Notes: a model not told the origin generated them from the sequence alone. 64,000 nt of DNA from Roseovarius sp. S88 (GCF_037023735.1 NZ_CP146069.1:661501-725500); one strand, 5' to 3'; shown: positions 35,053 to 45,518, counted from the stretch's first letter. A program made the numbers and translations.

Positions 35053-36263
35053 CCTTTCATCAGGTCTGGCAAATCGCCCGTCAGTCCCGCCGCCTCTCGG
35101 ATGAATCCGCGCCGCAGGGCGGGCATTTTGTTGATCGCGCCCATGCCTAGATCACGGGCAAAGCGCAAAAACGGGTTATCGTTGGAAAACAGACGATTGG
35201 TCAGGTCCGTCGTCAGGGCCAGCGTGGTGGTGTCAAACCGCCGCCATTGCTGATACCGGGCCAGAACATCCGGCGCGGCGAAATCCTCACCTCGCCGGGT
35301 AGCGTCGGAAATAACCTGTGCCAAGGCTCCGACGTCGCGCAGTCCGGCATTGAGGCCCTGACCGGCAATCGGGTGCAACCCATGCGCCGCATCGCCAATG
35401 AGGGCCACACGTTCAGCCACGAAACTGTTGGCGAGGCTGAGGCCAAGGGGATAAGTGTAGCGTTTGCCGCGCAGTGAGATATCGCCGAGAAAATCACCAA
35501 AACGAGGGCGCAGGACCTCCATAAATTCGGCATCGGAGAGGGCCGCGAAACGCGCGGCTGTTTCGGCTGTTTCGGACCACACAATTGAGCTGACATTGCC
35601 GGGAAGCGGCAGAATTGCGAGCGGTCCGGGGGGCATGAAGAACTGATGCGCTATGCCGTGGTGCGGCAACTCATGTTCGATGGCCGCGACCAGGGCGGTC
35701 TGGCCATACTGCCAGCCGGTGCGCGAAATGCCGGCGCGCTGTGCCGTGCCGGATGTGCGCCCGTCAGACCCGATCAGCAAACGCGCATCCAGCGTTTTGC
35801 CTGAGGCAAGTGCCAAACGCACGCCCTTGGCATCCGCCTCTTGCGCCACGACTGTGTCGGTGACCTGCGTGATCGCGGGGTGTACCTTCATCGCGTCCAG
35901 AAACGCGCGCCGCAAATAGCGGTCTTCCAGCATATGCCCCATCGGGCCTTCTTCGATCTCGGCATGATCGAAATGCAGGAAGAACGGTGCCGCCCCTTCG
36001 CCAGCGCGCCCATCTGTGACCTTGATTTCAAGCATCGGTTGGGCGTTTTCGGCCACGGAGTCCCAGATGCCTATGCCAGACAAGAGCCGAACAGACGCCA
36101 GTGCCAAAGCATAAGAGCGACCATCGAACCCGGCATTCTTGCGCACGGTCTGGGGCAGGCTGTCTATGATCGTCACGCTTTGCCCGGCCTGTGCCAAGGC
36201 CAAAGCCAGTGCGGGGCCGGTAAGACCTCCTCCGACAATCACGATATCCTGCGGCTGTGCCAT
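35049..36263 (-). CDS. UbiH/UbiF/COQ6-family FAD-dependent hydroxylase (ubiquinone synthesis)
   Basis: This 404-residue flavin monooxygenase likely hydroxylates the ubiquinone ring. The FAD motif is IVIVGGGLTGPALALALA (residues about 6-23), a central GSDGRTSGTAQRAGI follows, and GDAAHGLHPIAGQGLNAGLRD-type sequence (GDAAHGLHPIAGQGLNAG) forms the second FAD-binding block of the UbiH/COQ6 group. The start is placed at MAQPQDIV (36263). Which ring position it modifies cannot be read from sequence. Confidence 0.9.
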   Translation of the reverse strand: MAQPQDIVIVGGGLTGPALALALAQAGQSVTIIDSLPQTVRKNAGFDGRSYALALASVRLLSGIGIWDSVAENAQPMLEIKVTDGRAGEGAAPFFLHFDHAEIEEGPMGHMLEDRYLRRAFLDAMKVHPAITQVTDTVVAQEADAKGVRLALASGKTLDARLLIGSDGRTSGTAQRAGISRTGWQYGQTALVAAIEHELPHHGIAHQFFMPPGPLAILPLPGNVSSIVWSETAETAARFAALSDAEFMEVLRPRFGDFLGDISLRGKRYTYPLGLSLANSFVAERVALIGDAAHGLHPIAGQGLNAGLRDVGALAQVISDATRRGEDFAAPDVLARYQQWRRFDTTTLALTTDLTNRLFSNDNPFLRFARDLGMGAINKMPALRRGFIREAAGLTGDLPDLMKG

Positions 36264-36370
36264 GTGCCTCAATATGCGCGCCTTTCACCGAATGTCTATG
36301 CGTTGACACGCCCTTGCGTTGACCTGCCGCATCTGCGTTGATTAGGGCTGAACCGGTTCGGGGAGAAAAC

Positions 36371-37699
36371 ATGCAGGACTGGCTGAAAATGAGCGCTGCG
36401 GATTTGGGTCGTGGGATTGAGGCTGGTGAGATCGGCCCAGTGGCTCTGACCGAGACGTATCTGGCGGCGATTGACGCGCATCCCGAGCGTGACCGCATCT
36501 ATTCCGTGGTGACCCATGACCGCGCCCGCGCCGAAGCTAAGGCCGCCGAAGATCGGGCCAAGGCAGGGCTGCGTCTGGGGCCTCTCGATGGTGTGCCGAT
36601 CAGTTGGAAAGACCTTTTTGACACGGCGGGTGCGGCAACAGAGGCGGGCAGCAAACTGTTGGAAGGGCGCGTGCCGGGCAAAGATGCAGAGGTTTTGCGC
36701 AACGCCACAGCCGCAGGTCTGGTGTGTCTTGGCAAAACCCATATGAGCGAATTGGCGTTTTCCGGCCTGGGCCTGAATCCGATGACCGCCACGTCACCCA
36801 ACATCAATGATCCCAAGGCCGTTCCGGGCGGCTCCTCCTCCGGGGCGGCGTCGAGCGTCGCCTTTGATCTTGCGGCCTGTGGTATTGGCTCGGACACGGG
36901 CGGCTCTGTGCGCATACCCTCGGCCTGGAATGATCTGGTCGGTTTGAAAACCACATCCGGGCGCATGTCGCTCAATGGTGTGGTGCCGCTCTGCGCGCGG
37001 TTTGACACGGTTGGACCTTTGTCACGTTCGGTCGAGGACTGTGCGTTGATGTTGGCAGCGCTAGAGGGTGGTAAGGCGGCGGATTTGCACGCTGTCTCGT
37101 TACAGGGGATGCGGTTCGCTGTGCTGCAGACCGTTGCGATGGATGATGTGCGCGATGCCCCTCTCAAAGGGTTCGAAGAGGCCGTTGAGCGGCTTCGCGC
37201 GGCAGGTGCCAGCATTGAACCCATCGAAGCGCCCGAAGTGGCGGAGGCCATGCCGCTTTCCGGTGTGCTCTTCACCTCCGAAGCCTATGGCACCTGGGGC
37301 GATGTGATCGAGGCCAGCCCGGACAAGATGTTTGCCCCGATTTTGGAGCGGTTCCGCTCGGGCAAAGAGTTCCGTGCGGCCGACTATGTTGCGGCCTGGC
37401 GCAAGCTGGATGCACTGCGCAATGCATGGAATAGCCGCGTTGCAGGGTTCGATGCGGTCCTCCTGCCCACCGCTCCGATCCTGCCGCCCAATGTCGAGCG
37501 ATTGATGACGGATGAAGACTATTACGTGACTGAAAACCTTCTGTCCCTGCGCAACACGCGCATTGGCAATTTGATGGGGCTGTGCGCTGTGTCCATGCCG
37601 ACCGGTGTGCCAAGCTGCGGACTTATGCTCTTTGGCAAACCGTTTGAGGAAGAGCATCTGCTGCGTGTGGCGCGGGCCGCCGAGCTGGCGCTGGGCTAG
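36371..37699 (+). CDS. Amidase-signature family hydrolase
   Basis: This 442-residue enzyme has the Ser-cisSer-Lys triad: K80 in PISWKDLFD, S155 in PGGSSSGAAS and S179 in GSDTGGSVR. GatA-like order and length fit a general amidase. Known members hydrolyse aliphatic or aromatic amides, carbamates or malonamides; the substrate here is unknown. GGGGAG lies upstream of the ATG. It ends three bases before the HAL-like gene, so the two form a tight pair and may act on the same compound. Confidence 0.9.
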   Translation: MQDWLKMSAADLGRGIEAGEIGPVALTETYLAAIDAHPERDRIYSVVTHDRARAEAKAAEDRAKAGLRLGPLDGVPISWKDLFDTAGAATEAGSKLLEGRVPGKDAEVLRNATAAGLVCLGKTHMSELAFSGLGLNPMTATSPNINDPKAVPGGSSSGAASSVAFDLAACGIGSDTGGSVRIPSAWNDLVGLKTTSGRMSLNGVVPLCARFDTVGPLSRSVEDCALMLAALEGGKAADLHAVSLQGMRFAVLQTVAMDDVRDAPLKGFEEAVERLRAAGASIEPIEAPEVAEAMPLSGVLFTSEAYGTWGDVIEASPDKMFAPILERFRSGKEFRAADYVAAWRKLDALRNAWNSRVAGFDAVLLPTAPILPPNVERLMTDEDYYVTENLLSLRNTRIGNLMGLCAVSMPTGVPSCGLMLFGKPFEEEHLLRVARAAELALG

Positions 37700-37702
37700 G
37701 GG

Positions 37703-39205
37703 ATGCAACCGCTGCGTCTTTCTGGTCGGGGTTTGTCGCCCGAGGCGCTAGAGATCGCGACGCATGGGCTGTGCAAACTTGAGATCAGCGACAAGGGACT
37801 TGCGCGCATGGCTGAGGCGCGCGCTTTGGTTGACAGGGCCGTCGCCGAGGGCACGCCTGTTTACGGCGTGACAACCGGGTTGGGCGCGCGGGCCACAGAG
37901 GTGCTGGACGCAGGCACATTGGCCAACTTCTCGCGCCAGACGTTGGAGGGCAGGGCGCAGGACATGGGCGCGCCTCTTGCGCCGGAGACAGTGCGCGCCA
38001 CCCTGATTGTGCGACTCAACACGATGCTCTTGGGTCACAGCGGCGCACGTCCCGAAGTGGCGGAGTTTCTGGCGCAGGTGATCAACGCAGGTCTGACGCC
38101 AGAGGTTGGATCGCTGGGGTCCATTGGTGCGGGTGATCTGGTGATCAATGCCGCGATGGGGCGGACCTTGCTGGGCGAAGGTGAGATGCGAGGCAATGAA
38201 GGTGTTCGGCCTTCCCGCGACGCCCTGAAAGACTTTGGTCTGACACCGCTTGATCCAGCTCCGCGCGATGGTTTGGCCCTTGCCAATCACAGCGGGTATT
38301 CTGCGGCACTCGCGGCGATGACCCTTGCGAAAGCCACGCGGGTTTACGGCGCAACACAGGCTGCTGCAGCCCTCTCGCTGGAAGCGTTCCGCGCCAATCT
38401 CGGGCCGTTTGAAGATCGTGTACTTGCGGTCAAGCCATTGCCAGGACAGGGCAAGGCCGCAGCACATTTGCGAGAGTTATTGGATGGCAGTTCCCTATGG
38501 GTGCCGGGCGCGGCTCGACGGTTGCAGGATCCGCTGTCCTTTCGCAATATTCCGCAAATTCACGGCGGTTTGGAAACCGCACTGGCGCATCTGCGGCAGG
38601 TCGTTGAGATCGAGCTGAACGGGTCCAGCGACAACCCCATAACGCTGGCCGAAGACGAAGACATCCTGTCCTGCGGCGGCTATCACACCACCGAACTTGC
38701 ACTTGCCGCCGAGGGCGTGAGCCGTGCTTGGCAACATGTGGCCATGGGGCAGGTCGCGCGCATCGCGCGCATGATGGAGCCAGAGCTTACCGGTTTGCTG
38801 CTTTTCCTCGCCAAGCCAGACAGCGGGTCAAATGGTTTTGCGCCGCTCTTGAAAGTGGTCGAGGCACTGGCGGCAGAAATAACACAAGCCGCACAGCCCG
38901 TGCCGGTTTGGCCCAGCATAAATGCGCGCGGTGTTGAAGATGCGCTCAGCGCAGGATCAGCGACGCTCAATGCCTTGTCGCGTAGTGTTGAAATGGCTGC
39001 TAAATTGTCTGCTATTGAACTGGTTGTCGCTGCGCAAGGTGTTGATTTCAGGGAAACTTCCCAAGAACTTGGTGGTCCGATGCGAGACTGGCATGCCCGT
39101 GTCCGCCGCCATGTTGCACCGCTTGGTTGTGATCGCCCTCTGGGTAGAGAGATCGACGCGCTGTCAGAAGCGTTGCACAGTTTCACGAGTCCCGAAGCTA
39201 AGTAA
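37703..39205 (+). CDS. HAL/PAL-superfamily lyase homolog lacking the MIO-forming Ala-Ser-Gly
   Basis: This 500-residue homolog of histidine ammonia-lyase is similar over its whole length: YGVTTGLG (Tyr54 matching the catalytic loop Tyr), LLGEGEMRGNEG, QDPLSFRNIPQIHG, SSDNPITL and NGFAP. Ordinary HAL/PAL enzymes build the MIO electrophile from Ala-Ser-Gly in GSVGASGDL. Here residues 136-146 read GSLGSIGAGDL, so the serine is replaced or deleted. It therefore probably cannot make MIO. It may eliminate a better leaving group, or do something else. It is coupled to the amidase, and no other hut genes are nearby. Confidence 0.85.
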   Translation: MQPLRLSGRGLSPEALEIATHGLCKLEISDKGLARMAEARALVDRAVAEGTPVYGVTTGLGARATEVLDAGTLANFSRQTLEGRAQDMGAPLAPETVRATLIVRLNTMLLGHSGARPEVAEFLAQVINAGLTPEVGSLGSIGAGDLVINAAMGRTLLGEGEMRGNEGVRPSRDALKDFGLTPLDPAPRDGLALANHSGYSAALAAMTLAKATRVYGATQAAAALSLEAFRANLGPFEDRVLAVKPLPGQGKAAAHLRELLDGSSLWVPGAARRLQDPLSFRNIPQIHGGLETALAHLRQVVEIELNGSSDNPITLAEDEDILSCGGYHTTELALAAEGVSRAWQHVAMGQVARIARMMEPELTGLLLFLAKPDSGSNGFAPLLKVVEALAAEITQAAQPVPVWPSINARGVEDALSAGSATLNALSRSVEMAAKLSAIELVVAAQGVDFRETSQELGGPMRDWHARVRRHVAPLGCDRPLGREIDALSEALHSFTSPEAK

Positions 39206-39325
39206 TTGCCAAAAATGCCACATTTTCGCGCATAGACCCGGAGTTTTGCTGGACGGACTCCGCGCGCTTTTGTAGATTCACCTCAAGCGGGGCACCTATG
39301 ATCCCGTAAAACTGAGGCAGTCTTG

Positions 39326-40504
39326 ATGTTCCCCGAGCGGTTTTCGAACCTTCCGGAATATGCGTTTCCGCGTCTGCGGAGCTTGCTCGATGCGCATCCA
39401 GCAGGCGGTGAAGCTGTGCATATGACTATCGGCGAGCCGCAGCACGCTTTTCCGGACTGGGTCAGCGACGCGATCGCCGAACATGCGGGCGAATTCCGCA
39501 AATACCCACAAAATGAGGGCCTGCCGGAGCTAAACGGGGCCATGTGCGACTGGATCGCGCGACGCTTTGGCGCAACCCTGAACCCTGATCAGAACATCAT
39601 GGCGCTGAACGGAACCCGTGAAGGGCTCTACAACGCGATGATGGCGCTATGCCCTGAAACCAAGGGTGGCAAGACGCCGATCATTCTGCTGCCGAACCCG
39701 TTTTACCAATGTTACATGGTGGCTGCGCTGAGCGTTGGGGCAGAGCCGATGTTTCTGCCGACATCCGCAGAGACAGGCTTTCTGCCGGATTTTGACAGCC
39801 TTTCGGAAGATGTTCTGAACCGCGTGGCCGTGGCCTATATGTGTTCGCCATCAAATCCGCAGGGAGCTGTGGCCAGCGCCGATTACTGGCGTAACCTTCT
39901 GGCTTTGGCGGAAAAATACGACTTCAAAATTTTTGCGGATGAGTGTTATTCCGAAATCTACTGCGACACGCCGCCCACCGGCGCGCTTGAGGTTGCGGAC
40001 CAGACTGGTGCGGACCCTGAACGTGTTGTGGTCTTCAACAGCCTGTCCAAACGCTCCAACCTGGCCGGAATGCGGTGTGGGTTTGCGGCGACAGGGCCGG
40101 AAAGCACCAAACGCATCCGGCTCTTGCGCTCCTACGCGGGCGCGCCGTTGCCCAACCCGCTGCAACGCGCTGCGGCACGCGTATGGGCCGACGAAGCGCA
40201 TGTTGAGGAAAACCGCAGGCTCTACCAAGAGAAATACACCGTTGCAGATGACATCCTGGGCGATGTTCCGGGATATCGTTCGCCACAAGCAGGGTTTTTC
40301 CTTTGGCTGCCTGTTGAGGACGGCGAAGAGGCCGCATTGAAGCTCTGGACAGAAACCGGCGTTCGGGTGCTTCCCGGCGCTTATCTGAGCCAGGACGCCC
40401 CGGGTGGCAATCCGGGCAAACAGTATATCCGGGCCGCTATGGTGGCCCCAAAAGACGAGGTGGCGCACGGCCTGACACGGCTTCGCGACTGCCTTTACAG
40501 ATAA
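39326..40504 (+). CDS. Class I/II PLP-dependent aminotransferase (DapC-like)
   Basis: This 392-residue fold-type I enzyme shows NPFYQCYMVAA, SPSNPQGAV, the DECYSEIYCD segment and the PLP lysine in NSLSKRSNLAGMRCGF. The closest relatives I recall are succinyldiaminopimelate/N-acyl-amino acid aminotransferases, so a role in lysine/peptidoglycan precursor synthesis is plausible. A TTG one codon upstream is in frame but ATG is preferred. It lies 16 bases before ftsK. Confidence 0.87.
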   Translation: MFPERFSNLPEYAFPRLRSLLDAHPAGGEAVHMTIGEPQHAFPDWVSDAIAEHAGEFRKYPQNEGLPELNGAMCDWIARRFGATLNPDQNIMALNGTREGLYNAMMALCPETKGGKTPIILLPNPFYQCYMVAALSVGAEPMFLPTSAETGFLPDFDSLSEDVLNRVAVAYMCSPSNPQGAVASADYWRNLLALAEKYDFKIFADECYSEIYCDTPPTGALEVADQTGADPERVVVFNSLSKRSNLAGMRCGFAATGPESTKRIRLLRSYAGAPLPNPLQRAAARVWADEAHVEENRRLYQEKYTVADDILGDVPGYRSPQAGFFLWLPVEDGEEAALKLWTETGVRVLPGAYLSQDAPGGNPGKQYIRAAMVAPKDEVAHGLTRLRDCLYR

Positions 40505-40520
40505 CGAGGACGAGGCAAAC

Positions 40521-43399
40521 ATGGCATTTCAGACACGCGGACGCGATCCCCTGTTGGACAGCACGATGGCAGAAGCCATCGAAAAACGAGGCAAAGAGCT
40601 TTTGGGGCTGACCTTGTTGGGTCTTGGGGTCATGGCAGCGATGTTGATTGGGTCTTACCATCCCGATGACCCAAGCTGGATGTCGGCCACGGATGCGCCA
40701 GTGCAGAACATGCTGGGCCGGATCGGGGCGTCGATTGCCGCGCCTCTGTTTATGATTGTCGGCTGGGGTGCCTGGGGTCTCGCTATAGTGCTTGGCGTGT
40801 GGGGCGCGCGCTTTGCCCTGCACCGTGGAGAAGACCGCGCCATTGGTCGCCTGATCTTTGCGCCGATCTGGATTGCCGTTCTGGCGCTTTATGCATCATC
40901 TCTGACTCCAAACGGAACTTGGGCCGCGACGCATAGTTTCGGGCTTGGCGGTCTCTTTGGTGACACGGTTTTGGGAACTGTGCTGGGCGTTTTGCCAGTT
41001 GGCGCAAGCTTTGGTCTCAAGGTTCTCTCGCTTGTTCTGGGCGCTGGAATGCTGGTGCTTGGCGCGTTTGTGCTTGGCTTCACACGGTTTGAGCTGACGA
41101 CAATCCTGCGCTTCCTCCTGGTCGGTGTGATCATGACCTACGCGATGATCATGGCGGGTCTTGGCCGTGGGGCTGTGTTGTCCGCGCGTGCTGCCAAATC
41201 TGTGCAATCCAGGACATCAGATTGGCGGGCGCGTCGCGCGGTCGACCGGGCCGAGGCCGAAGAGCTGCGTCAGGCAGAAGTTGCCGTGCCCGAACCACGC
41301 GTGCGCCGCGCGCCTGTGATGACAGCACCAGAAGTGCCTATGACGCACAGCGCCGAGATTGTGCCTATGCCGGCACCAGCGCCTGAAAAAACTGGCGGTC
41401 TCTTGTCGCGCATGCCTTCGCTGATGCGCCGTGGCGACCGACAAATGACGGAAGAGCTTCCTGAGTTTGACCCGATTGTGGATGGCTCAATTGCGCCGAC
41501 AGAACGGGTCAAGGCCAAGATCACGGACGTCATTAAGAGCCGCGTGAGTATGGGGCAACCGACATATCCCGAAGATCTTGACCAAGCCGAACAACCCTTG
41601 GCGCTCAACTCAGGTGGCTCGTCTGGTTTTCCTGCGGAGCCTCCCCTTACAGCAGCCCATGCGACGATCCCCACAGCGCCAGAGATGCCTGACTACGAGA
41701 TGGAGGCCGAGGATATCTACAGCCAAGCCTACCAACCTGCTCCGGCCGTGGCACAAACGCAAGCGATGCCAGTCGCCGAGCCCAAGACAGTCGTGCAGCA
41801 CCCCCGCGCCGCGCACCTCAGCAGTCAAGTCAGGCCCGCGCTGAAGCGCAGCCAACGCTGCAATTGGAAGATAAACCCAAAGTACAATACGAGCTTCCGC
41901 CCTTGGGCCTTCTTTCCAACCCGGGTCAGATTCAGCGTCATCACCTCAGCGATGAAGCCTTGGAAGAAAACGCGCGCATGCTGGAAAGCGTGCTCGACGA
42001 CTATGGTGTGAAGGGTGATATCGTAAGTGTGCGTCCCGGCCCTGTCGTGACCATGTACGAGCTTGAGCCTGCACCGGGCCTCAAAGCCAGCCGTGTGATC
42101 GGCCTCGCTGATGACATCGCCCGGTCGATGTCTGCGCTCAGCGCACGGGTCAGTACTGTGCCGGGCCGTTCGGTGATCGGCATCGAGCTTCCCAATGACA
42201 ACCGCGAAATGGTTGTGTTGCGCGAGATCCTCTCAACGCGCGACTTTGGCGACGGCAATCAGAAGCTGCCGCTGGCGCTGGGCAAAGATATCGGCGGTGA
42301 TCCGATTGTGTCCAACCTCGCCAAGATGCCCCACCTTCTTATTGCCGGCACCACCGGTTCGGGTAAATCCGTAGCGATCAACACCATGATCCTGAGCCTG
42401 CTTTACAAGCTCACACCAGAAGAATGCCGGTTGATCATGATCGACCCCAAGATGCTGGAACTCAGCGTATATGACGGCATTCCGCATCTTCTTTCCCCGG
42501 TTGTGACAGATCCCAAAAAGGCGGTTGTTGCCCTCAAATGGGTGGTGGCGGAGATGGAAGACCGCTATCGCAAAATGTCCAAAATGGGTGTGCGCAACAT
42601 TGACGGCTACAATGGTCGCGTGGCCGATGCGCTGGCTAAGAACGAAATGTTCAGCCGCACGGTGCAAACCGGCTTTGACGATGAGACCGGTGAGCCGGTC
42701 TTCGAGACCGAAGAATTTGCACCTGAAAAGATGCCGTATATCGTCGTGATCGTGGATGAGATGGCCGATCTGATGATGGTCGCGGGCAAAGAGATCGAAG
42801 CCTGCATTCAGCGTCTGGCGCAAATGGCGCGGGCCTCGGGCATCCATCTGATCATGGCCACGCAGCGCCCGTCCGTGGACGTCATCACCGGCACGATCAA
42901 GGCCAACTTCCCAACGCGGATTAGCTTCCAGGTGACGTCGAAAGTCGACAGCCGCACGATCCTGGGTGAAATGGGGGCCGAGCAGCTTCTGGGCATGGGT
43001 GACATGCTCTACATGGCGGGCGGCGGAAAGATCACCCGCTGTCATGGGCCGTTCGTGAGTGACGAAGAGGTCGAAGAAGTTGTGAACCACCTCAAGGCCT
43101 ACGGGCCGCCAGAATATGTAGGTGGCGTGCAGGATGGCCCGGAAGAGGAAAAGGCCAGCAATATCGACGCGGTTCTGGGCCTCACGGGTGGCAACACCGA
43201 TGGCGAAGACGCGCTTTATGACACCGCTGTGCAGATCGCCATCACAGACCGAAAATGTTCCACGTCCTACATTCAGCGCAAGCTGGCCATCGGGTACAAC
43301 AAGGCCGCGCGGCTTGTGGAGCAGATGGAGGACGAAGGCATTGTGAGTGCAGCCAACCATGTTGGCAAACGCGAGATTCTGGTGCCTGAGCCGCAATAA
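40521..43399 (+). CDS. ftsK: DNA translocase FtsK (apparent single-base frame break in the linker)
   Basis: FtsK pumps DNA and resolves chromosome dimers at the septum. The N-terminal part has four membrane helices (residues about 25-205), then a variable Pro/Ala/Glu linker. The frame breaks at a C5 run (41801-41805). Adding one C joins VAEPKTVVQ to the downstream frame through [11 protein letters not shown] to [15 protein letters not shown]. The motor follows with P-loop [24 protein letters not shown] and the gamma winged-helix region near the end ([19 protein letters not shown]). FtsK is normally essential, so sequencing error is the likeliest cause. Confidence 0.94.
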
Positions 43400-43422
43400 G
43401 GCTCTCGAACCGAAAGACATGG

Positions 43423-43448
43423 AAAGGGGCGCTTCTCAGCGCCCCTTT
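43423..43448. terminator. Intrinsic terminator after ftsK (bidirectional)
   Basis: AAAGGGGCGC pairs with GCGCCCCTTT across TTCTCA and is followed by TT. The A-rich left flank lets it serve the convergent HupE-like gene, whose stop codon is at 43449, as well. Confidence 0.88.
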
Positions 43449-44609
43449 TTACAAGAACACCCGCTCAAAGCTCCAGTATGCGCCGATAAGTGCGATCACC
43501 ACAGATGCCGGGATGGCAATCCGGGCGCGATACCAGTCCTTTTGGCCAAACCACAGCCCCACAGCCAGCAACGCCAAGGCGATAACCGTAAGCTGCCCGA
43601 CCTCGACACCAATGTTGAACGCAATCAGCGAGGCGATGAACCGGCTGGGTTCCAGCCCGAACTCTCCCAGCACCGATGCAAAGCCAAGCCCGTGCAAGAG
43701 GCCAAAGCCGAAGATCACGAAGGGCCGCCATGGGGTCATGCGCCGGGCAAAGATATTCTCAACCGCGACATAAACAATCGACAGCGCAATCAAGGGCTCC
43801 ACGATACTGCCCGGAATGTTCACAATCCCAAGCGTTGCCAGAGCCAGCGTGATCGTGTGCGCCACTGTAAAAGCGGACACTTGGATAAGCAGTGGGCGCA
43901 TCTGCATTGAGAAGAAAAACAAACCCAGCACGAACAGGATATGATCGAGGCCCTTGGGAATGATGTGATCAAAGCCAGAGATCAGATACCGCATGAAATT
44001 CTGCCCCGCGGTTTCTTCAAAACTGCCGACGCGGGGTAGTGGCGGGCTCAGCGCGCCGGGTTCGACAATGCCGGTAAAGGGGGCCTCGACCGTCTCGCCT
44101 TGCCGCAAGACCAGAGAGCCAAACCGCGCATCCCATCCGATTTGAAGAGGGTCACCCCCCGGCGGCAGCACCGCGCTCAGGCTGACCATCGTATCACGAG
44201 GGTTCTCTGCATTGTCTTCGGGGATCACGTCGATCTTGCCCAAAACAGGGGTGAGCGTTATGTCCCCCGCCCGAAGCTTCAAGCCGTCAGCGAAAGCAGG
44301 CCAGGTTTCCTTGAAAGCATCTGCCAAGGCGACATCTGACAAGGTTCGTAGAGTGTCGTAATCCTCGGCTTGCGCGCTGTCATTGGTATCGTCGACCTGC
44401 GACAGGTTAACGCCTGCAATGATAGCTTCGGCATTGAGGCGCACCGTTATGGACAGGCTCGTATCTTCGATTTCGAAATCGGCAACCGCAGGTCGGACCT
44501 CGTGCGCGAGTGCAGGTCCTCCCAAAAGCGCAAACCCTATCACCAAGGCTTGTGTTGACTTCGCCCTCAGCAAGGTCAGGATTAACGGTATGAGCAAAAA
44601 TCTGACCAT
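43449..44609 (-). CDS. HupE/UreJ-family membrane protein with extracytoplasmic N-terminal domain
   Basis: This 386-residue protein has an N-terminal signal segment ending PALAHEVRPAV, then a soluble domain of about 170 residues. The C-terminal HupE/UreJ part has six helices. It includes SGFDHIIPKGLDHILFVLG and FGFGLLHGLGFAS, the His/Asp metal motifs. HupE/UreJ proteins import nickel or related metals; this long form is less studied. The start is uncertain: ATG 44609 lies inside the start region of the divergent gene, and a downstream TTG is possible. Confidence 0.78.
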   Translation of the reverse strand: MVRFLLIPLILTLLRAKSTQALVIGFALLGGPALAHEVRPAVADFEIEDTSLSITVRLNAEAIIAGVNLSQVDDTNDSAQAEDYDTLRTLSDVALADAFKETWPAFADGLKLRAGDITLTPVLGKIDVIPEDNAENPRDTMVSLSAVLPPGGDPLQIGWDARFGSLVLRQGETVEAPFTGIVEPGALSPPLPRVGSFEETAGQNFMRYLISGFDHIIPKGLDHILFVLGLFFFSMQMRPLLIQVSAFTVAHTITLALATLGIVNIPGSIVEPLIALSIVYVAVENIFARRMTPWRPFVIFGFGLLHGLGFASVLGEFGLEPSRFIASLIAFNIGVEVGQLTVIALALLAVGLWFGQKDWYRARIAIPASVVIALIGAYWSFERVFL

Positions 44610-45420
44610 GATTGTTCGAATAACCTGTGCAGTTTGGATGGTATTTCCGGCTGGAACAGTTCAAGCACATGAACTGTTTTTGCAACCCCAATCCTATCAA
44701 CTTGCCGTTGGTGGTCCGCTGGTGGCGGAAGTGAGAGTTGGAGAAGGGTTTGACGGCGGTCGGTCGATCTACAATCCCGACAAATTCCGGCGCTTTGAAC
44801 TGGCTGCGGAGGACACGTTACAACCTGTTCCGGGGCGTCTGGGAGATTTGCCTTCGGTCAACATTGAGACGCAGTCAGAAGGCCTTCACATTCTGATCCA
44901 CGAATCCACAGATCAAAAACTGCGCTACACCAAATTCGCCAAGTTCGAGAAATTCGCGCGTCATAAGGATTTGACTCAGGCCATCGCAGCGCATGAGGAA
45001 CGAGGCTTACCAAAGGACGATTTCACCGAGGCTTACTCACGCTACGCCAAGTCACTTATTGCCGTTGGCAATGGCGCAGGGCAGGATCGTGCCTTTGGAC
45101 TCGAAACCGAAATTGTCGCTCTGGCGAACCCTTACACCGATGATCTTTGGGGTGAGATGGCCGTACAAGTGTTTTATCGCGGTGAACCACGTGTGGATGC
45201 GCAAGTCGAGATGTTTGAACGTATGGGCAAAGAGGTCACGATCACTTGGCACCGCACAGATGAAAACGGCCACGCCTACCTGCCGGTTCAGCCTGGCGGT
45301 GAATACATGCTTGATGCGGTCGTGATCCGCGAACCCAATGCAGCCTTGGCCAAGGACCTCGGCGCAGTATGGGAGACGCTGTGGGCCAACCTGACCTTTT
45401 CGGTGCCAGACGCACCGTAA
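44590..45420 (+). CDS. DUF4198-type periplasmic protein (metal-uptake associated)
   Basis: This 276-residue protein has a signal peptide ending GTVQA, followed by the mature start HELFLQPQSYQL. The N-terminal His is the hallmark of DUF4198/NikK-like periplasmic domains linked to Ni/Co uptake. The C-terminal part is an Ig-like domain (GEMAVQVFYRGEPRVDAQVE). It is divergent from the HupE-like gene, and the two start regions overlap by 20 bases. The pairing with HupE suggests joint metal uptake. The metal is not identifiable. Confidence 0.75.
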   Translation: MSKNLTMIVRITCAVWMVFPAGTVQAHELFLQPQSYQLAVGGPLVAEVRVGEGFDGGRSIYNPDKFRRFELAAEDTLQPVPGRLGDLPSVNIETQSEGLHILIHESTDQKLRYTKFAKFEKFARHKDLTQAIAAHEERGLPKDDFTEAYSRYAKSLIAVGNGAGQDRAFGLETEIVALANPYTDDLWGEMAVQVFYRGEPRVDAQVEMFERMGKEVTITWHRTDENGHAYLPVQPGGEYMLDAVVIREPNAALAKDLGAVWETLWANLTFSVPDAP

Positions 45421-45518
45421 ACGGCCAAATTTCGGCTGCCGCTCCCGTTTGCTATCGCATAACAGTCCGCTAACGCCTATCTTCGACATAGAGCAGACAC
45501 AAAACGAGGTGCGCAAAC

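Noticed and set aside
37703..39205. Annotation as ordinary histidine ammonia-lyase HutH
   Set aside because: The MIO Ala-Ser-Gly is missing and no urocanase or other hut gene is adjacent.
42233..43420. 395-codon minus-strand open frame opposite the FtsK motor
   Set aside because: It is an antisense shadow; the plus strand encodes the conserved translocase domain.
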